In this document: positions 62,754 to 64,000 of the stretch, piece by piece
Numbering within the stretch: position 1 is the first letter of the stretch
Layout of the letters: every line of letters starts with the position of its first letter
DNA from: Cheilinus undulatus
Lineage: Eukaryota; Chordata; Actinopteri; Labriformes; Labridae
Direction of reading: 5' to 3'
NCBI RefSeq assembly: GCF_018320785.1
Contig: NC_054869.1
Span: 38,777,789-38,841,788 of the forward strand
DNA: 64,000 nucleotides
The notes under the pieces: generated by a model
Seen by the model: the letters and a program-made list of their open reading frames with translations, nothing else
The model's database searches: none
What the model was told of the DNA's origin: nothing
Made by a program: the position numbers and the translations under genes

Positions 62754-64000
62754 AGTCTGCCCTAAAGGTGAGGATTTTTTTTTCAACAGATTATTTTCCT
62801 ATGCCCCTGGTGATATGCAAGGACATCCAGAGCACGACTGTGGTTGTGTCAATTCTCCTTCCAGTCTGATGGTGCTGTCAGAAGGCTTACTCGCCTTAAT
62901 TCAGCCTCAATTTTTGGCCCAAACATGCCTGAAAGTTCTGCACAGTTCTGTATATACAGTATATCATAATGCATTGGACATGCACTGTGCTGTTACTTTA
63001 AGACTTAGCTTCATTTTTATGGACTTCAAAAGAGGATGTCAGAATTCACAACTTTTAGTGCTAACAAAAGCAAATGTGCAATGCAAAGACAGTAACAATC
63101 TGGTGCAACAAAGCTCAAAACATCGATTAAATTACATGTCTCCCCTGTAATAAAGCATATAACCAATTAAAGTTTAACATTTTCAGGTGGCCAATCAGAG
63201 TTCTATAGTGGCGATGGCCACCCCTGGCAACCCTTGGATACACTCGTGAGTTTTCCTTAAGATAAATGTTCATTGATTACATGAAATGTCCTTTATAAAT
63301 AAAATTAGATGTAGGAACATAACAATAAGAGAATGAATGGGTGTGGCACTCTGAATGATCTTTAGCAGCATGGAGTGGCCTAAAAATGTGAGTTACTGCG
63401 TACAGCAGTGCTGCTGCTGCTTCAACAGAAGAGATAAGCAAACAGTCCAAAAAGAAAGAGGCTGACACAGAATGTGGGGCTTTTCAACAATGTTATTCCA
63501 GGAATTGTACAATTTGGCATAAAAACAGCAAATAATTTAAGTCAAATATATGCACACATCAATCGTAGGTTAAAACAATGCTAAATCTGGCTGACATAAT
63601 AAAAGATAAAATGGAATTCAGTGTTTAATGAGCTGAGCCAAATTCAGATCCCTTGAAAGAGTTGAAATTTCTACCAATAATGAAGGCATGCAGCTCTCTG
63701 TGTGGTGGAAACTCCACTGACAGGACAATAAAGGACACTGTTGCCTCCTAGTGGCTATGTTGATACATTTAAGTATGGTATTCTTGACTGCCAATTACTG
63801 TTTCCATCCATCTATCACAAATTCAAACCTCAACATGTAAAAGATGTTATATATCTCATCAAAATGATTCATGACCCTTATTTCAATACATATTCAACCA
63901 ACAAAACCAGATCAAAACATATTTCAAGATATTAAAAGCAATAAAACAAGGTCTGAAATTCTTGAAATTTTCTGAAGGAATGTAAATGAAATCTTATTTT
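62754..64000. other. Non-coding DNA to the window end
   Basis: AT-rich; the open frames that cross it are short or overlap the MITE. No gene is supportable. Confidence 0.4.

Noticed and set aside
62539-63150. Plus-strand open frame of 203 codons
   Set aside because: Its first third is MITE sequence (inverted AATCTGATTT modules). The rest has no recognisable protein features or splice context.

Overview
The window is vertebrate nuclear DNA, almost certainly from a teleost fish. The clearest sign is a complete isotocin precursor gene (nonapeptide CYISNCPIG followed by GKR), because isotocin is the oxytocin homologue of bony fish. The genes are split by GT-AG introns, many of them phase-conserved. 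The non-coding DNA is AT-rich and full of decayed fish-type transposons: Tc1/mariner, hAT-like MITEs and LINE 3' ends. There are no bacterial, phage or CRISPR features.

Five protein-coding genes could be assembled exon by exon, with splice sites and phases that agree throughout. (1) ubox5 (minus, coding 107-7552, 6 coding exons, 637 aa) encodes a U-box plus RING-type ubiquitin ligase. (2) lzts3 (minus, 17446-27145, 7 coding exons, 1051 aa) encodes a ProSAPiP1/leucine-zipper tumour-suppressor-like postsynaptic scaffold protein. (3) smyd1 (plus, 37670-51122, 10 exons, 489 aa) encodes a muscle SET/MYND methyltransferase and includes the 39-nt cassette exon. (4) fabp1 (minus, 52975-53879, 4 exons, 127 aa) encodes liver-type fatty-acid-binding protein. 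(5) oxt/isotocin (minus, 56703-60414, 3 exons, 155 aa). The genes are functionally unrelated neighbours. From memory, ubox5, lzts3 and oxt lie together on human 20p13, and smyd1 and fabp1 lie together on human 2p11. The window therefore joins two blocks that are separate in humans.

Between and inside the genes are several resolvable transposon insertions. One is a deleted Tc1 element (12328-13880) carrying a 536-bp nested element with a 9-bp target duplication. Another is a 1.6-kb Tc1 element of IR/DR type in smyd1 intron 9 that has split a GCTAA-rich repeat. Others are a Tc1/mariner-like element at 33.1-34.5 kb, two hAT-like MITEs with 8-bp duplications (58024-58551 and 62152-62444), and LINE 3' ends near 5.6-6.1, 9.3-10.3, 30.0-30.7 and 38.0-39.0 kb.

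I found no new multi-gene system. The most unusual signals are two separate in-frame repeat expansions inside lzts3: an Arg/Glu dipeptide tract of about 105 residues encoded by a pure purine/pyrimidine tract, and sixteen 18-bp units encoding a QEAQLR-type hexapeptide. They account for much of the excess over the human protein (about 673 aa). An exon-like open frame at 35388-35705 is not assigned to any gene.
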